64,000 nucleotides of DNA from UBA4416 sp040387475 (GTDB taxonomy: Bacteria > Bacteroidota > Bacteroidia > B-17B0 > Aurantibacillaceae): the NCBI GenBank assembly GCA_040387475.1, contig JAZKDT010000001.1, positions 310,001 to 374,000 of the forward strand, read 5' to 3'. Shown one piece after another: positions 44,726 through 54,994 of the stretch. Under the pieces are notes generated by a model. That model was not told the origin of the DNA. It was given only the letters and a program-made list of their open reading frames with translations, and ran no database searches. Within the stretch, counting starts at the first letter, position 1, and each line of letters starts with the position of its first letter. The position numbers were made by a program, and so were the translations under genes.

Positions 44726-46048
44726 ATGCAGAAGGTTAGCCTGTTTTGGTTCAGAAGGGATTTACGTTTAAATGATAATGCAGGGCTTTATTATGCCCTT
44801 AAAAGCGAAATCCCCATTCTTCCGGTTTTTATTTTTGATAAAGACATTCTGGATAAACTGGAAGACAAGAAAGATCGCCGCGTTGAATTTATTCTGTCGG
44901 CGGTTTCAGATTTAAATGAGCAGTTAATCCAACTCGGTTCTTCTATAAAGATATTTTATTCAACCCCCGAAAAAGCGTTTAAAGAATTAGCCAACGAGTA
45001 CGACATTCAAACCGTGTATGTTAATCATGACTATGAGCCATCTGCAAATGAAAGAGATTTGGCAATTGAAATGATTTTAGCACAACAAAAAATTAATTTT
45101 AAAACCTATAAGGATCAGTGCATCTTTGAAAAAGATGAAATCACGAAAGATGACGGAAAGCCGTATAGTATTTTTACACCCTATAGTCGTAAGTGGAAAC
45201 AAAAGCTGACTGATTTTCATGTTAAACCTTATCCGAATAAAAAATACTTTAAAAATTTCATAAGTGTAAAACCCTTTAAGTGTTATACATTACAAGAAAT
45301 AGGATTTGAAAAAACTGATCTCGAAACCCCGTCTAAAACGATCAGCAAATCTATAGTGACCAAATACAAAGAGCAACGTGATTTTCCGGCTATTAATGGA
45401 ACCAGCCGTTTAAGTGTGCACCTGCGTTTTGGAACTATTAGTATCAGGGAATTGGCAAAACAGGCGCTAGCACTAAATGAAACGTGGCTGAATGAGTTGA
45501 TTTGGCGGGATTTTTATATGATGATTCTTCATCATTATCCGCACGTTGTAAATAATTCTTTTAAACTACAATACGACAAAGTAATGTGGAGAAATAACGA
45601 ACATGAATTCAAGCTATGGTGCGAAGGCCAAACAGGTTTTCCTATTGTTGATGCCGGTATGCGTGAACTCAAAGCTACTGGTTTTATGCATAACCGTGTG
45701 CGTATGATTGTTGCCAGTTTTTTAGTAAAAGATTTATTAATTGACTGGCGTTGGGGAGAGGCATATTTTGCACAGAAATTACTAGACTTTGATCTGAGTG
45801 CCAACAATGGCGGGTGGCAATGGGCGTCGGGAAGTGGATGTGATGCGGCACCATATTTCAGAGTATTTAATCCGACTGAACAGGTCAAAAAATTTGATCC
45901 AAAATACGAGTATATCAAAAAGTGGATACCCGAATTTAACACGCATGATTATGCAAAGCCGATAGTGGATCATGCGACAGCAAGGCTAAGAGTGCTAGCT
46001 GCGTATAAAGAAGCACTCTCTGAAAACAAACAAACAAAATTATTTTAA
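44726..46048 (+). CDS. phrB: Deoxyribodipyrimidine photolyase (class I CPD type)
   Basis: About 440 residues from the ATG at 44726; an in-frame TTG 27 bases upstream is unlikely. The N-terminal antenna domain starts VSLFWFRRDLRLNDNAGLYYAL. The FAD-binding C-terminal half has LNELIWRDFYMMILHHYP, WCEGQTGFPIVDAGMRELKATGFMHNRVRM and DLSANNGGWQWASGSGCDAAPYFRVFNP. It repairs UV-made pyrimidine dimers with light. Class I bacterial features fit CPD repair better than a cryptochrome role, but this is judged from motifs only. Confidence 0.93.
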   Translation: MQKVSLFWFRRDLRLNDNAGLYYALKSEIPILPVFIFDKDILDKLEDKKDRRVEFILSAVSDLNEQLIQLGSSIKIFYSTPEKAFKELANEYDIQTVYVNHDYEPSANERDLAIEMILAQQKINFKTYKDQCIFEKDEITKDDGKPYSIFTPYSRKWKQKLTDFHVKPYPNKKYFKNFISVKPFKCYTLQEIGFEKTDLETPSKTISKSIVTKYKEQRDFPAINGTSRLSVHLRFGTISIRELAKQALALNETWLNELIWRDFYMMILHHYPHVVNNSFKLQYDKVMWRNNEHEFKLWCEGQTGFPIVDAGMRELKATGFMHNRVRMIVASFLVKDLLIDWRWGEAYFAQKLLDFDLSANNGGWQWASGSGCDAAPYFRVFNPTEQVKKFDPKYEYIKKWIPEFNTHDYAKPIVDHATARLRVLAAYKEALSENKQTKLF

Positions 46049-46107
46049 TTACTATAGTAGCGTTGCCGATTAAATCTTAAATACCTGTCCGGAAATAATT
46101 TTTCAAA

Positions 46108-47043
46108 CTACGTTAAAGCAGGTGGGTCCGAATTAACAGTTGGCTCTTCTTCTTTATTGCGCTTACCCTTTATCCATTTCCAAAGCCATGCTCCGCCGCC
46201 GGCTATAGCGATAAAAATCAATTTAATATATTTGGCGAACAAAGCCCATAAACCCACTTTTGCCAGTACTTTTCCGGCCACTAAACCTCCAATGGTCCAG
46301 GCGGCCACATTATCAACATCCGGATTAAAATCGGAATACTGATTGCCAGGAGTAAATTTTACAGAAGACAATAAATAGTTTATCACAGGCTTAACTTCTG
46401 CCAAAGCATTTATTTTCCCCACGGCATTTAATGATAAAATTCCTTTTCTTCCAAGTATCCGTACATCGTAATTTAACGTATTGCTTTCTGCCTGTCCAAA
46501 TTTTAATTCTTTCGCCCAGTGCAATACTTTTCTTTCTTTATCGTAGAAAGGAGTAGAGGCCCAGTTAACCAACTGAATAGGTTCGTAACCCGCTTTTTCT
46601 CTTTCTGCGTTTCCTTCCAATGTTTCCTGTTTTAAACTCGTCAACAATTCAGCGTAATCCATATCCTCCGCATCATCATCATCGACGTGCCCCATTTCAT
46701 CAAAACTTACTGTAAACGCCCATGAACCATCATCGGTTGGAGTATATTTATCAGGAAACAACATGCCCATAATTCCATTTGCATCAGGGTTACCCCAAAG
46801 ATCAACGATCACTGTTTTGGATTGCGCTGCATCCAAAAACTTTAATCCTTTTGGAACATCGATGGTTGCAAACCCTCCATCTAACGTAATTTTACCGGTT
46901 TGGTATTTGAATGTCTTGTTAATAGAGTCGGTATATTCCTTCATCACGGCTTCGTACATGGCCAGAGAATCTTCATGAGTTGCCTGTGCTTGTACAACAT
47001 TGAACCCAAAATTGAGTAATAAAATGTAAAGTAGTTTTTTCAT
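46108..47043 (-). CDS. DUF2167 family membrane protein
   Basis: A 311-residue protein with a signal peptide (to about residue 19), a long periplasmic domain, and a C-terminal membrane segment (LWALFAKYIKLIFIAIAGGGAWLWKWI). Landmarks of DUF2167 are the WGNPDANGIMGMLFPDKYTPTDDGSWAFTVSFDEMGHVDDDDAEDMDYAELL segment and GYEPIQLVNWASTPFYDKERKVLHWAKEL. The function is unknown. Confidence 0.85.
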   Translation of the reverse strand: MKKLLYILLLNFGFNVVQAQATHEDSLAMYEAVMKEYTDSINKTFKYQTGKITLDGGFATIDVPKGLKFLDAAQSKTVIVDLWGNPDANGIMGMLFPDKYTPTDDGSWAFTVSFDEMGHVDDDDAEDMDYAELLTSLKQETLEGNAEREKAGYEPIQLVNWASTPFYDKERKVLHWAKELKFGQAESNTLNYDVRILGRKGILSLNAVGKINALAEVKPVINYLLSSVKFTPGNQYSDFNPDVDNVAAWTIGGLVAGKVLAKVGLWALFAKYIKLIFIAIAGGGAWLWKWIKGKRNKEEEPTVNSDPPALT

Positions 47044-47145
47044 AATTTCAGGTTTTGTTTCTTAATGAAGAAATTTTTAAAACGATTAGAGTTATATAAA
47101 CGCTAAATATATAAAAATATTTATGAGACCGTAAATATAAATCAG

Positions 47146-48378
47146 TTAAAACGGAAATACGAGACTCACGCAAGCGCCGCCATCATTTCTAAATACAATT
47201 TCAGCATCGATCTGATCAGACAAAGATTCGATAAGGGATAGTCCCAAGGATGTTTCGCCTCTTTTGTGTGTATCCGTAAAACCCGTGCCGTTGTCAGACA
47301 TCGATAAATGTATCCTATCGTAAATAGCCTGCATTTTTATTTTAACTTTTGGCGATTCACTTGAATTTTTAAACGCATGTTTTAATGAGTTGGTTAATGC
47401 TTCGTTTACAATCAAACCAATTGGAACAGCTTTGGTAATTTCTAACTCCACTTTTTCCAGGTCTTCTTGTATTTCGATCTGTTGCGCAGTTACAGGAAAA
47501 CTTTTAATCACTTCTTTTACCAACTCCGATAAATATAATTTCAAATCTATCTTTGATAAATTATCCTTTTTGTAGAGGCGCTCGTGCACCATGGCAATAC
47601 TCATTACCCTGTTTCGCGACTCTACCATCAGTTGCCTGGAAGTTTCGCAGGGCGCCTTTTCTGACTGTAAATTTAAAAGACCGGCAATAATAGCTAAATT
47701 ATTTTTAACGCGGTGTTGTATTTCTGCTAGCAAGGTTTCTTTTTCTTTTAAAGACTGGCCTATAATTTTTTGAGCCGCCTGTTCCTTATGCAATAAAGAT
47801 ATGGCTTCATTATTTTGGCGATTGATGAGTTTAACAACCAGGTAAACCAAAACAATTGTAATAAAAAACGTTAACACACTATTATAGATCAATAAAACCT
47901 CGTTATCCTTTTCGGAAACCGTTGTGTTTTTTAAGCTGTCAATATCAAAGATCCAGGAACACAGAAAACTTACAGCGATCATTGCAAATAAAAAAATAGT
48001 GCGTGTATTTGTCTTTGTGGGATTGTGAACCAGAGCTACGCAAAATATAAGTGGAAAATAATATAAATAATTTCCGACGTTTGCAGTATACTGCTGCACA
48101 ATAATGAAAACAGAAACGTTAGTCGTAAGAACAAAAGTGAATGTAGCAGCACTGTGAAATCCTTTGTAGTTTAAAATTAAAACTGCCAATGCGGTAAATA
48201 CCGAAAACATGGCAATGAATGTAGGATAATTAGCCTGGATAAAAAATACAGTGGTGATGCCTGCAACTGATCCAATAAAAGCGATCCAGGCAAAAAGATT
48301 AACCATTCTCGCTTCGCGAATTTCGTAAAATTCCATTTCCGATTTTACGCCAAGATTAACTAAGTTTCCAAACACCAT
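47146..48378 (-). CDS. Sensor histidine kinase (HisKA_2/HWE-like)
   Basis: A 410-residue kinase with about six N-terminal membrane helices (residues 25 to 190), a short coiled coil, and a HisKA_2 domain with phospho-acceptor in EIQHRVKNNLAIIAGLLNLQSEKA. A HATPase domain follows (N box NEALTNSLKHAF, G box DNGTGFTD, LGLSLIESLSDQI). No response regulator is next to it. It follows the PorP/SprF and DUF4139 genes on the same strand with a 48-base gap, which suggests it senses envelope state. Confidence 0.9.
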   Translation of the reverse strand: MVFGNLVNLGVKSEMEFYEIREARMVNLFAWIAFIGSVAGITTVFFIQANYPTFIAMFSVFTALAVLILNYKGFHSAATFTFVLTTNVSVFIIVQQYTANVGNYLYYFPLIFCVALVHNPTKTNTRTIFLFAMIAVSFLCSWIFDIDSLKNTTVSEKDNEVLLIYNSVLTFFITIVLVYLVVKLINRQNNEAISLLHKEQAAQKIIGQSLKEKETLLAEIQHRVKNNLAIIAGLLNLQSEKAPCETSRQLMVESRNRVMSIAMVHERLYKKDNLSKIDLKLYLSELVKEVIKSFPVTAQQIEIQEDLEKVELEITKAVPIGLIVNEALTNSLKHAFKNSSESPKVKIKMQAIYDRIHLSMSDNGTGFTDTHKRGETSLGLSLIESLSDQIDAEIVFRNDGGACVSLVFPF

Positions 48379-48426
48379 CTAATACACAATAGACGGTCAA
48401 GATACAGTTTTTTTTGAAACTGCAAA

Positions 48427-50103
48427 TTAAAACGACGGTGACGAAATCGTTCTGAATTTTTTCTTTTTAGGTTTCATGGATTTAGGGTATTTGGTTGTAT
48501 AACCTAATTTAATAACCTTTGTTTCTCCGGCATTTATCAGGTATTTCCAAACCAGTTTTCCGGATGCCTTATCCAAAGTTGCGCCCGAAATTTCATTCAC
48601 GCTTATCTCCTGATCCGAATTTGCTGCCACAGGAACCTGATCTTCAACGATCAAAAATATAGGGGTGTCTCTTGTGTTTTTAATGGTTGTCTCATATTTT
48701 ACAACTTCCTTTTCATAATTACCTACGATGGATCTTTGATAATCCTGTTTGGATTCCTTACGGATCATTTGTATTTTTTTATCACGCCCTAAAGAGATAG
48801 CCATTGAATCGTCCAGGTCTATCGTCTTAATATATGTTTTGCCAATATAAGAGCCTCCGAAATAAACGCTCGCATCACCGCTTACCAGATCAGGCAAATC
48901 TTTCATGGCTAACCGGGTTTGTAAAAAAACATCTTTATCCAAAGCAGGAACGGCTTTATATTCATAGGTGGCGTTTACTGTTTTTTCGAGCACATCAACC
49001 GTGTAAGGTTTTGAATCAGAATAAATGGTGTATGCCTGGTCAATCGTATATTCGGTACTCAGCATATCTACTTCAATTTTTTTAAACAGGATCTGATTTT
49101 GTTTGGCATCAATTTTATTTACTGCCAAACGTTTGTTTACTTCCAGGTCTTCATCTTCAGCAACTTTAACTTCACTTAAGTTGTTTGCCGTTACACCTTT
49201 TTGTGTTTGAATATATTGTGCTATTTCACCCTGTACAGTCATTTGTTCGTCGCCCAAGTACCATTTAGTTACTTGCGGTATATTAATGCCCACATCAGGA
49301 TTTGCCGTTGATAAAGTGATCTTAATATCTTTCCAATCGACGCCTGAATTATTAAATAAAATGGCGCGGTAAACTAATTTAACCTGACTTCCCGTTCCCT
49401 CGGTGCGAATATCATATTTTGGAGTCCAGCCGGCTGTTGGGATAATATATTTAAAACCAATAGTGGTTTCCAGTTCCTTATTGGAAACCATTGTTACAGT
49501 AATGTCACTGGTGGGCGGGTTAACCTCTGCATCCATCTCTATTAACTGCTTCTTATATTTTAGTTTACCCTTTTCTAATTTCACTTTTAATTTATTATTC
49601 TTAAATATGAGTTGATTGATCTCGGCACTGCGTTTTCGGTAGAAGTCGGCCGATTTTTCGACGTCTGCGATGCTTACTCCCGGCTGACCGCCAATAGACT
49701 GATTTTTGAATAGTAGATTTTTTTCTGCATCTAAAGCCTCCTGCTCAAATTTTAAAAGTGACAGTTTATCTTTATAAGATTCGACACTATCTTTTAAATT
49801 TTGAATAATTTCATTGTCTTTTTTTTCGTCGAGGTAATTCGTGTGGGTATTGATGTACAATACATTCACATCTGACGTTCCCGGATCCAGGTTAATGCTT
49901 CTTTCATCCAATCGCGGAGAAAGACCAACGAACGTAATAATGTTCTTGCCTTTTTTTAATTTAATTTTTGCTTCATGATTTAGTTCTGCGCCGGTTAAAA
50001 ACACGGTAACTTTTTTAACTTCTGAGGGTGCATTTAATTTATTTTCCTGGGCATTTGCCTGGAAAATGAAAAGCAGGAAAAGAATGGCAAACGTTTGTTT
50101 CAT
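48427..50103 (-). CDS. DUF4139 family protein (mucoidy inhibitor-like)
   Basis: A 558-residue secreted protein (signal peptide to about residue 18). The N-terminal DUF4140 part has VKKVTVFLTGAELNHEAKIKLKKGKNIITFVGLSPRLDERSINL. A coiled coil lies near residues 90 to 190, and the C-terminal DUF4139 beta domain includes YIIPTAGWTPKYDIRTEGTGSQVKLVYRAILFNNSGVDWKDIKITLSTANP. The family is found in the envelope; the precise function is unknown. It starts one base after the PorP/SprF gene. Confidence 0.87.
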   Translation of the reverse strand: MKQTFAILFLLFIFQANAQENKLNAPSEVKKVTVFLTGAELNHEAKIKLKKGKNIITFVGLSPRLDERSINLDPGTSDVNVLYINTHTNYLDEKKDNEIIQNLKDSVESYKDKLSLLKFEQEALDAEKNLLFKNQSIGGQPGVSIADVEKSADFYRKRSAEINQLIFKNNKLKVKLEKGKLKYKKQLIEMDAEVNPPTSDITVTMVSNKELETTIGFKYIIPTAGWTPKYDIRTEGTGSQVKLVYRAILFNNSGVDWKDIKITLSTANPDVGINIPQVTKWYLGDEQMTVQGEIAQYIQTQKGVTANNLSEVKVAEDEDLEVNKRLAVNKIDAKQNQILFKKIEVDMLSTEYTIDQAYTIYSDSKPYTVDVLEKTVNATYEYKAVPALDKDVFLQTRLAMKDLPDLVSGDASVYFGGSYIGKTYIKTIDLDDSMAISLGRDKKIQMIRKESKQDYQRSIVGNYEKEVVKYETTIKNTRDTPIFLIVEDQVPVAANSDQEISVNEISGATLDKASGKLVWKYLINAGETKVIKLGYTTKYPKSMKPKKKKFRTISSPSF

Positions 50104-50104
50104 A

Positions 50105-51025
50105 CTAATTGAGTTTAAAAGTGATACTAAGTTCGTGAATTATTTCTGAATATGTTGAATGTAGCCAATAGGGCTCAACACCATACAGTAGTTGTAAATG
50201 TTTGAAATTGAAACCGGCTTTGGCTATTGCCGATATATAGTTGAAATCTGTTATCCGGCAACCAACACCTCCAATGACGCCCTTTTTGCCGGCGAGGTGA
50301 ATGTTGAGGGCATGTGCCTGAACGGGTTGTTGTGTTGGCCCTGTTTTAATAAATTGACGGTTATGTATTGTGTTCCAGTTAGCATTATACCAGATTGTTG
50401 CGTTTAACGATCTGGTAACAGAAAGCCTGTATTTTACATATACGGAGCCCGATGTATAATAAGTTCCTTTTTTATCTGATGTAAAATAAACCAGCTCCCC
50501 TGGCTGAAATGAAAAGCCCGCCATAAGATTTTCGTAATTGATCAATCCTCCAAAATTAACCGATGCGTATGTAGAACGTTGCACAGAAGAAGTTATTGTC
50601 TCTTTGTAAATCCCAAAAACATATCCCGTGTCGGTTTGTAAAGACTGGTTATTGTAAGTAAGCCCAATTCCCCAGCCAGTGCTTATTTCATTAAAAAATA
50701 TCAGGTGATACGATAAACCAAGCCCGGCTTTTTGAAAGGCACTTTTATCACGGTGAATGTAGTTGTAGTGCGCAGAAATGCCCAGGTTCTTCTTCATAAA
50801 GTAATGTTGGGCGGTTGCCAAAACATCGCTTTGAGATTGAGACGCACGACCCGAGAAACAAACCTGGTCGGGTATATAGTTACGGTTCATATCGGGCCGG
50901 ATAGCAGAAAAGGCAGGATTGAATGCTACAATATGTCCGCTCGGATTATTTAAAAAAACGATCTGGGCTTTAACGGATAAGTTAAGCCAAAGGGCGATGA
51001 TGATATAAAAACGGTGTGTCTTCAA
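50105..51025 (-). CDS. PorP/SprF family type IX secretion membrane protein
   Basis: A 306-residue outer-membrane beta-barrel protein of the PorP/SprF family. A signal peptide (KTHRFYIIIALWLNLSVKAQ) is followed by HIVAFNPAFSAIRPDMN, the usual NPAxxG-like start, and alternating aromatic strands. These proteins tether cargo secreted by the type IX system, for example type B-tailed proteins such as the one at 9627. The only in-frame start giving a good signal peptide is TTG at 51025. No ATG is available upstream. Confidence 0.82.
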   Translation of the reverse strand: MKTHRFYIIIALWLNLSVKAQIVFLNNPSGHIVAFNPAFSAIRPDMNRNYIPDQVCFSGRASQSQSDVLATAQHYFMKKNLGISAHYNYIHRDKSAFQKAGLGLSYHLIFFNEISTGWGIGLTYNNQSLQTDTGYVFGIYKETITSSVQRSTYASVNFGGLINYENLMAGFSFQPGELVYFTSDKKGTYYTSGSVYVKYRLSVTRSLNATIWYNANWNTIHNRQFIKTGPTQQPVQAHALNIHLAGKKGVIGGVGCRITDFNYISAIAKAGFNFKHLQLLYGVEPYWLHSTYSEIIHELSITFKLN

Positions 51026-51152
51026 TATAATGTGACCAAAAAGCAGTGATACTAAAAATACATAAATAAAGGTTGTGGTAAGTATTATGGAAAATATTTA
51101 ATTTATTTGATGACCTTTTTACTTTTTTACCATTAATGTATAAATAGTGCAT

Positions 51153-51698
51153 ATGACAGATCAGGATATTGTGAATTTAATCAGGGACAATAAGTACAGT
51201 CCGGCCATGAAAAGCCTGTATGCTTATTTGCCGGTGGTAAAAAAATTTGTTTTGAAAAACAATGGAACAAAGCAGGAGGCAGAAGATATTTTCCAGGAAG
51301 GGCTGGTCATCTTTTGTTCTAAAGTTAATAAGCCCGGGTTTTTACTCACCTGTAATATAAACACCTATGTATATAGTGTGTGCAGGCTGTTGTGGTTAGA
51401 CGAATTAAAAAAGAAAAACAAAATAGTCAAAAATAAATTTATGGAGTTAAGTGACGGACATTTAACAGATGATATGAGTCATGATATAGAAGAGGATAAG
51501 CCTTTGAGAAATGCACAGGAAGCCATCATGCAATTGGGCGAGAAATGTAAGCAGCTGCTCGAATTGTTTTATTTTAAAAAACTAAGTATGAAGGAGATTG
51601 CTAAAATTGTGGGCTTTGCTTCTGAAAAAGGTGCAAAGAATCAAAAATACAGATGCATTGAAAAAGCCAAAGAAAATTTAAAAAACTCATCTCTTTAA
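51153..51698 (+). CDS. ECF-type RNA polymerase sigma factor
   Basis: About 181 residues from the ATG at 51153 (GTG at 51147 also in frame). The region 2 pattern includes ALKSLYAYLPVVKKFVLKNNGTKQEAEDIFQEGLVIFCSKV in general form. The region 4 helix-turn-helix is CKQLLELFYFKKLSMKEIAKIVGFASEKGAKNQKYRCIEK. It would direct RNA polymerase to its own promoter set. The next gene, ten bases away, looks like its membrane-bound anti-sigma factor. Confidence 0.88.
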   Translation: MTDQDIVNLIRDNKYSPAMKSLYAYLPVVKKFVLKNNGTKQEAEDIFQEGLVIFCSKVNKPGFLLTCNINTYVYSVCRLLWLDELKKKNKIVKNKFMELSDGHLTDDMSHDIEEDKPLRNAQEAIMQLGEKCKQLLELFYFKKLSMKEIAKIVGFASEKGAKNQKYRCIEKAKENLKNSSL

Positions 51699-51708
51699 AA
51701 AACCAACT

Positions 51709-53901
51709 ATGGCAAATTATACAGAACTAATAGCAAAATATATAAACGAAGAATTATCAGAAACTGACAAAGCTACGTTTGAGAAAGAATTGAGTAGTAA
51801 TGCTGATCTGAAAAAAGAATACTATCTGCAATTGCAAATAGTTGAAGGCGCTAAGCGAATGGGAATTAAAAACCAAGTTGCTGGGTCGTTTAAAGCCGTA
51901 AAGACTAAAAAGATCATCACAAAAGCACTGGTAAGTCTGGCCATCATAGTGGCGGTTGTAGGAGCTGTTGCATTAGTGAATAAAGTGATCAACAAAGATG
52001 CCAGCAAAGTTCTGTACGAACTTAACGAACAGGGTAATACCAATTGGAGTGAAGCAGATAAAAAACTTGAATCGCAGGTATTTAAACTAAATCCTTTGCG
52101 TGACACGATCATTGAAACTCACAATGGCATTGTGTTTTCTATTCCTGCCAAAGCATTTTTAAATAAACATGGAGAAACACCCACTGAAACTATTGATATT
52201 GAAATAAAAGAAGCCATGACTCCATCGGAGATCATGAGAGCAGGATTGAGCACAACCAGTAATGGACAATTGTTAGAAACAGGAGGTATGTTTTACGTTG
52301 ACGCCCGACTTGGTGATGAAAATTTGATTATTAATGCCAGTAAACCGTTAAATGTGAATGTGCCTGTGAATAATAACAAAAAAGACATGATGTTATTTAA
52401 AGGAGAACGTAAAGAAGATGGAAGCATTAATTGGATGGATCCAAAACCTTTGAAAAAGAGATTGAGTACAGTTAACATATTAAAACTTAATTTTTATCCG
52501 GAACATTTTTTGGATTCTTTAAAAGGAATGGGTTTTGATATTAAAAACAAAAAATTAACCGATAGCATTTATTATTCGTTTAGTGCGGTAGATCAACAAT
52601 CAGAACTTGAGTTTCCAGCTGAAGATTTTGAGTATAGGAGTGATAGCTCACAAACCGCAACCGCTGTTGTAGCTTGCGTTACTTCAAGAAGCGACTCTAA
52701 GATGAAAATTGACACGCTTAGCTCTCCTCCAAAAATGGTTGTTGCTCATGGGGTTGCGGAAGCTTATTATCCTGAAATAAATCCATCCAGAATTAAAGCT
52801 ATTTGGAATAAGAAATTCAATTATACCCTTTTAGCTACTAAAGAATTTGAAGAACGCTTGAAAGTTATTTTTTCGACCTGCGACGCTAAAATATTGGATT
52901 TGTACATTAAAAATTTGAATAAAGATTTATATGAAATCGACAGCATGGCTTCCTCGTTGTTGAGTGGAGATTTGAAAATGAAATTCTTAAATTTTTATGC
53001 ACGAAGAGACGGAGGTGTTGAAATAAATGATGCACAAAATAGAAAATTGCAGGACTATTTTGAAGAGAAAAGAACAATTTATGCTGATGCAGTTAATCAA
53101 ACATTAAAAAAAATGTATGAGCAGGAATCAAAACAAGATCGGGCTGGCTTTATAGCAAAGATGAATCACGAAACGGATAATGCGATCAGATCAATTACAA
53201 CATTTACGCAAGAATTAGAAATGAATTTGGATGAGGCTTATCGTCAGCTTGGTAAGACAAGACAAAAACCGGTTTTTATTACCGCCTCTTATACCGGCAC
53301 TTATTATTCGGCACCGATCATACAGGTTGGCTGGCACAATGTGGATAGATATACGCTTGAAGCAACGGTGAACAGAACTACTTTGAAATATTCAGATCCT
53401 GAATCAGGGAAGAAAGCCATTATTAAATATGAACCCATTACTGTAACTGTAAATAAATTTAAAGACTATGATAGAGTTTTGTGTTACATGATCCCGGATA
53501 AACTAAGTAGTTTTCAATTAATGAACAATTCGGGAAATGTATTTAATGAAAAACTGAACGAACTGATGAATTATTCAATTATCACTATTGGCTTTAAGGG
53601 AGATAAAACATTCTATAGTGAAATTAAGCAGGCCAAATCACAAGTATACGCTGTCGATTTAAAGCTCATCAAGGCATCTGAGTTGGATAAAAAATTGAAT
53701 CAAAGCTTTCCTTTAAATCAACAGGCAGATATACTAAAAGACATCAATTATCAGTTATTTGATTTAAAAGAAACAGTGAGAGCCAACAAAATTAAACGCA
53801 GAGAAGAAGTAAGAAACAGGTTGTATCCTATTGTGTTTCCTTGTATGCAACCGGAGATACAACCAGCGGTACCAAACCGCAATAGAGTATATGTTAAATA
53901 A
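51709..53901 (+). CDS. Putative anti-sigma factor with a large periplasmic region
   Basis: A 730-residue protein. Residues 1 to 65 are a helical cytoplasmic part (TELIAKYINEELSETDKATFEKELSSNADL) typical of Bacteroidota anti-sigma factors. A membrane helix spans about 68 to 92. Some 640 residues lie outside, with charged segments and no zinc finger, FecR or known domain that I can see. The context after an ECF sigma gene supports regulation of that sigma by an outside signal. Most characterised anti-sigma factors have a far shorter periplasmic part. Confidence 0.65.
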   Translation: MANYTELIAKYINEELSETDKATFEKELSSNADLKKEYYLQLQIVEGAKRMGIKNQVAGSFKAVKTKKIITKALVSLAIIVAVVGAVALVNKVINKDASKVLYELNEQGNTNWSEADKKLESQVFKLNPLRDTIIETHNGIVFSIPAKAFLNKHGETPTETIDIEIKEAMTPSEIMRAGLSTTSNGQLLETGGMFYVDARLGDENLIINASKPLNVNVPVNNNKKDMMLFKGERKEDGSINWMDPKPLKKRLSTVNILKLNFYPEHFLDSLKGMGFDIKNKKLTDSIYYSFSAVDQQSELEFPAEDFEYRSDSSQTATAVVACVTSRSDSKMKIDTLSSPPKMVVAHGVAEAYYPEINPSRIKAIWNKKFNYTLLATKEFEERLKVIFSTCDAKILDLYIKNLNKDLYEIDSMASSLLSGDLKMKFLNFYARRDGGVEINDAQNRKLQDYFEEKRTIYADAVNQTLKKMYEQESKQDRAGFIAKMNHETDNAIRSITTFTQELEMNLDEAYRQLGKTRQKPVFITASYTGTYYSAPIIQVGWHNVDRYTLEATVNRTTLKYSDPESGKKAIIKYEPITVTVNKFKDYDRVLCYMIPDKLSSFQLMNNSGNVFNEKLNELMNYSIITIGFKGDKTFYSEIKQAKSQVYAVDLKLIKASELDKKLNQSFPLNQQADILKDINYQLFDLKETVRANKIKRREEVRNRLYPIVFPCMQPEIQPAVPNRNRVYVK

Positions 53902-53911
53902 CACTGCAAAT

Positions 53912-54994
53912 TTATAAAATGCTTGTCCATTCAAACTTGTCCTGCTTTAGTTTCCATATAAAGCCGTCAATCACATAGTGGAACAATTGGGGGAGCGCAA
54001 GGAGCGGAACAACGATATTAAGCACGTTTTTTGAAAGAGCAAGGTGAAAATTTTTAAATCCTAACAATAGCGAACTATGTTCGTTCCAGACAAATGCATC
54101 CCAAAAACTTTCTTCTACATAGGCAAATAAAAGAAGGGGCAGTAAAAAGAGAAGAATGCTAAATCTGCCATAAACGATCTTTAAAAATGACGGAGCCGGT
54201 TTTGTTGCATATGTTTTTTTACCGTGTATCCATACAAGCGACATGTACGGTATGCCATGGCAAATAATATTCAGAAAAGTAAAAACAAAATCACTGTTAA
54301 AATAAATAATACCTAAGTACCACGATAAAGCGGTTCCTAAAACAATGCTGTTTTTTTGAACATTAAAAAATTTAGTTTTAAAAATGATGTAGAATTCGGA
54401 TATACTATATATAGCCATCATAAACCAGAATAAACCAATGATGACGTTAGGAATGATGATGGAAGTTGAAGCTAATAAAAAATCACCTTTTAAAAACCAG
54501 GAGAAATTTCTGTCTGGCGAAAAATGCCAATACAAAACAGGGAGAGCGGTTGCACTATAGATCGTTAAAGTATCAATGATGCGTTTGGTTTTTGAATAAT
54601 CACTTTTGCGACTATATATTTTTAAAAAGCCATATTGTTGTCGTATAAAGTGGTAAACTGCAAAGTAAGCCAGGCATCGCCAAAATAGCAAGTGGCTCAC
54701 AGAGTGTAGCATCACGCTTAAAATTAGCAGGATAAGCGGTAGTCCAAAAAACAAATGACGGTGTTTGTTCACAATTGCTTTATCGGCATAAGTTCTGTAG
54801 AGTGTACTATACACATGACCTACATCCACAAATACGACTAAAAAAAGCCATAAAAACTCCGGGATATTATCTGATCGTAAAAAGGAGGAAGGAAGAAAAA
54901 ATAAAATTACGGTGCACATAAAAGGAATTGATAAGATACCAATTGCTTCTACTTTGGAATGTCCAATCCAATTATGCGGTTGTAACTGTATCAT
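53912..54994 (-). CDS. Hypothetical polytopic membrane protein of the polyamine cluster
   Basis: A 360-residue protein with about nine membrane helices. A possible family mark is HFIRQQYGFLKIY near residues 135 to 147, together with scattered histidines near membrane ends (HRHLFFG, HSVSHLLFW, CHGIPYMSLVWIHG). I do not recognise the family. Its start overlaps the flavin oxidase gene by 23 bases, so it is translated with that gene. It ends the operon that begins with leuS. Confidence 0.6.
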   Translation of the reverse strand: MIQLQPHNWIGHSKVEAIGILSIPFMCTVILFFLPSSFLRSDNIPEFLWLFLVVFVDVGHVYSTLYRTYADKAIVNKHRHLFFGLPLILLILSVMLHSVSHLLFWRCLAYFAVYHFIRQQYGFLKIYSRKSDYSKTKRIIDTLTIYSATALPVLYWHFSPDRNFSWFLKGDFLLASTSIIIPNVIIGLFWFMMAIYSISEFYIIFKTKFFNVQKNSIVLGTALSWYLGIIYFNSDFVFTFLNIICHGIPYMSLVWIHGKKTYATKPAPSFLKIVYGRFSILLFLLPLLLFAYVEESFWDAFVWNEHSSLLLGFKNFHLALSKNVLNIVVPLLALPQLFHYVIDGFIWKLKQDKFEWTSIL

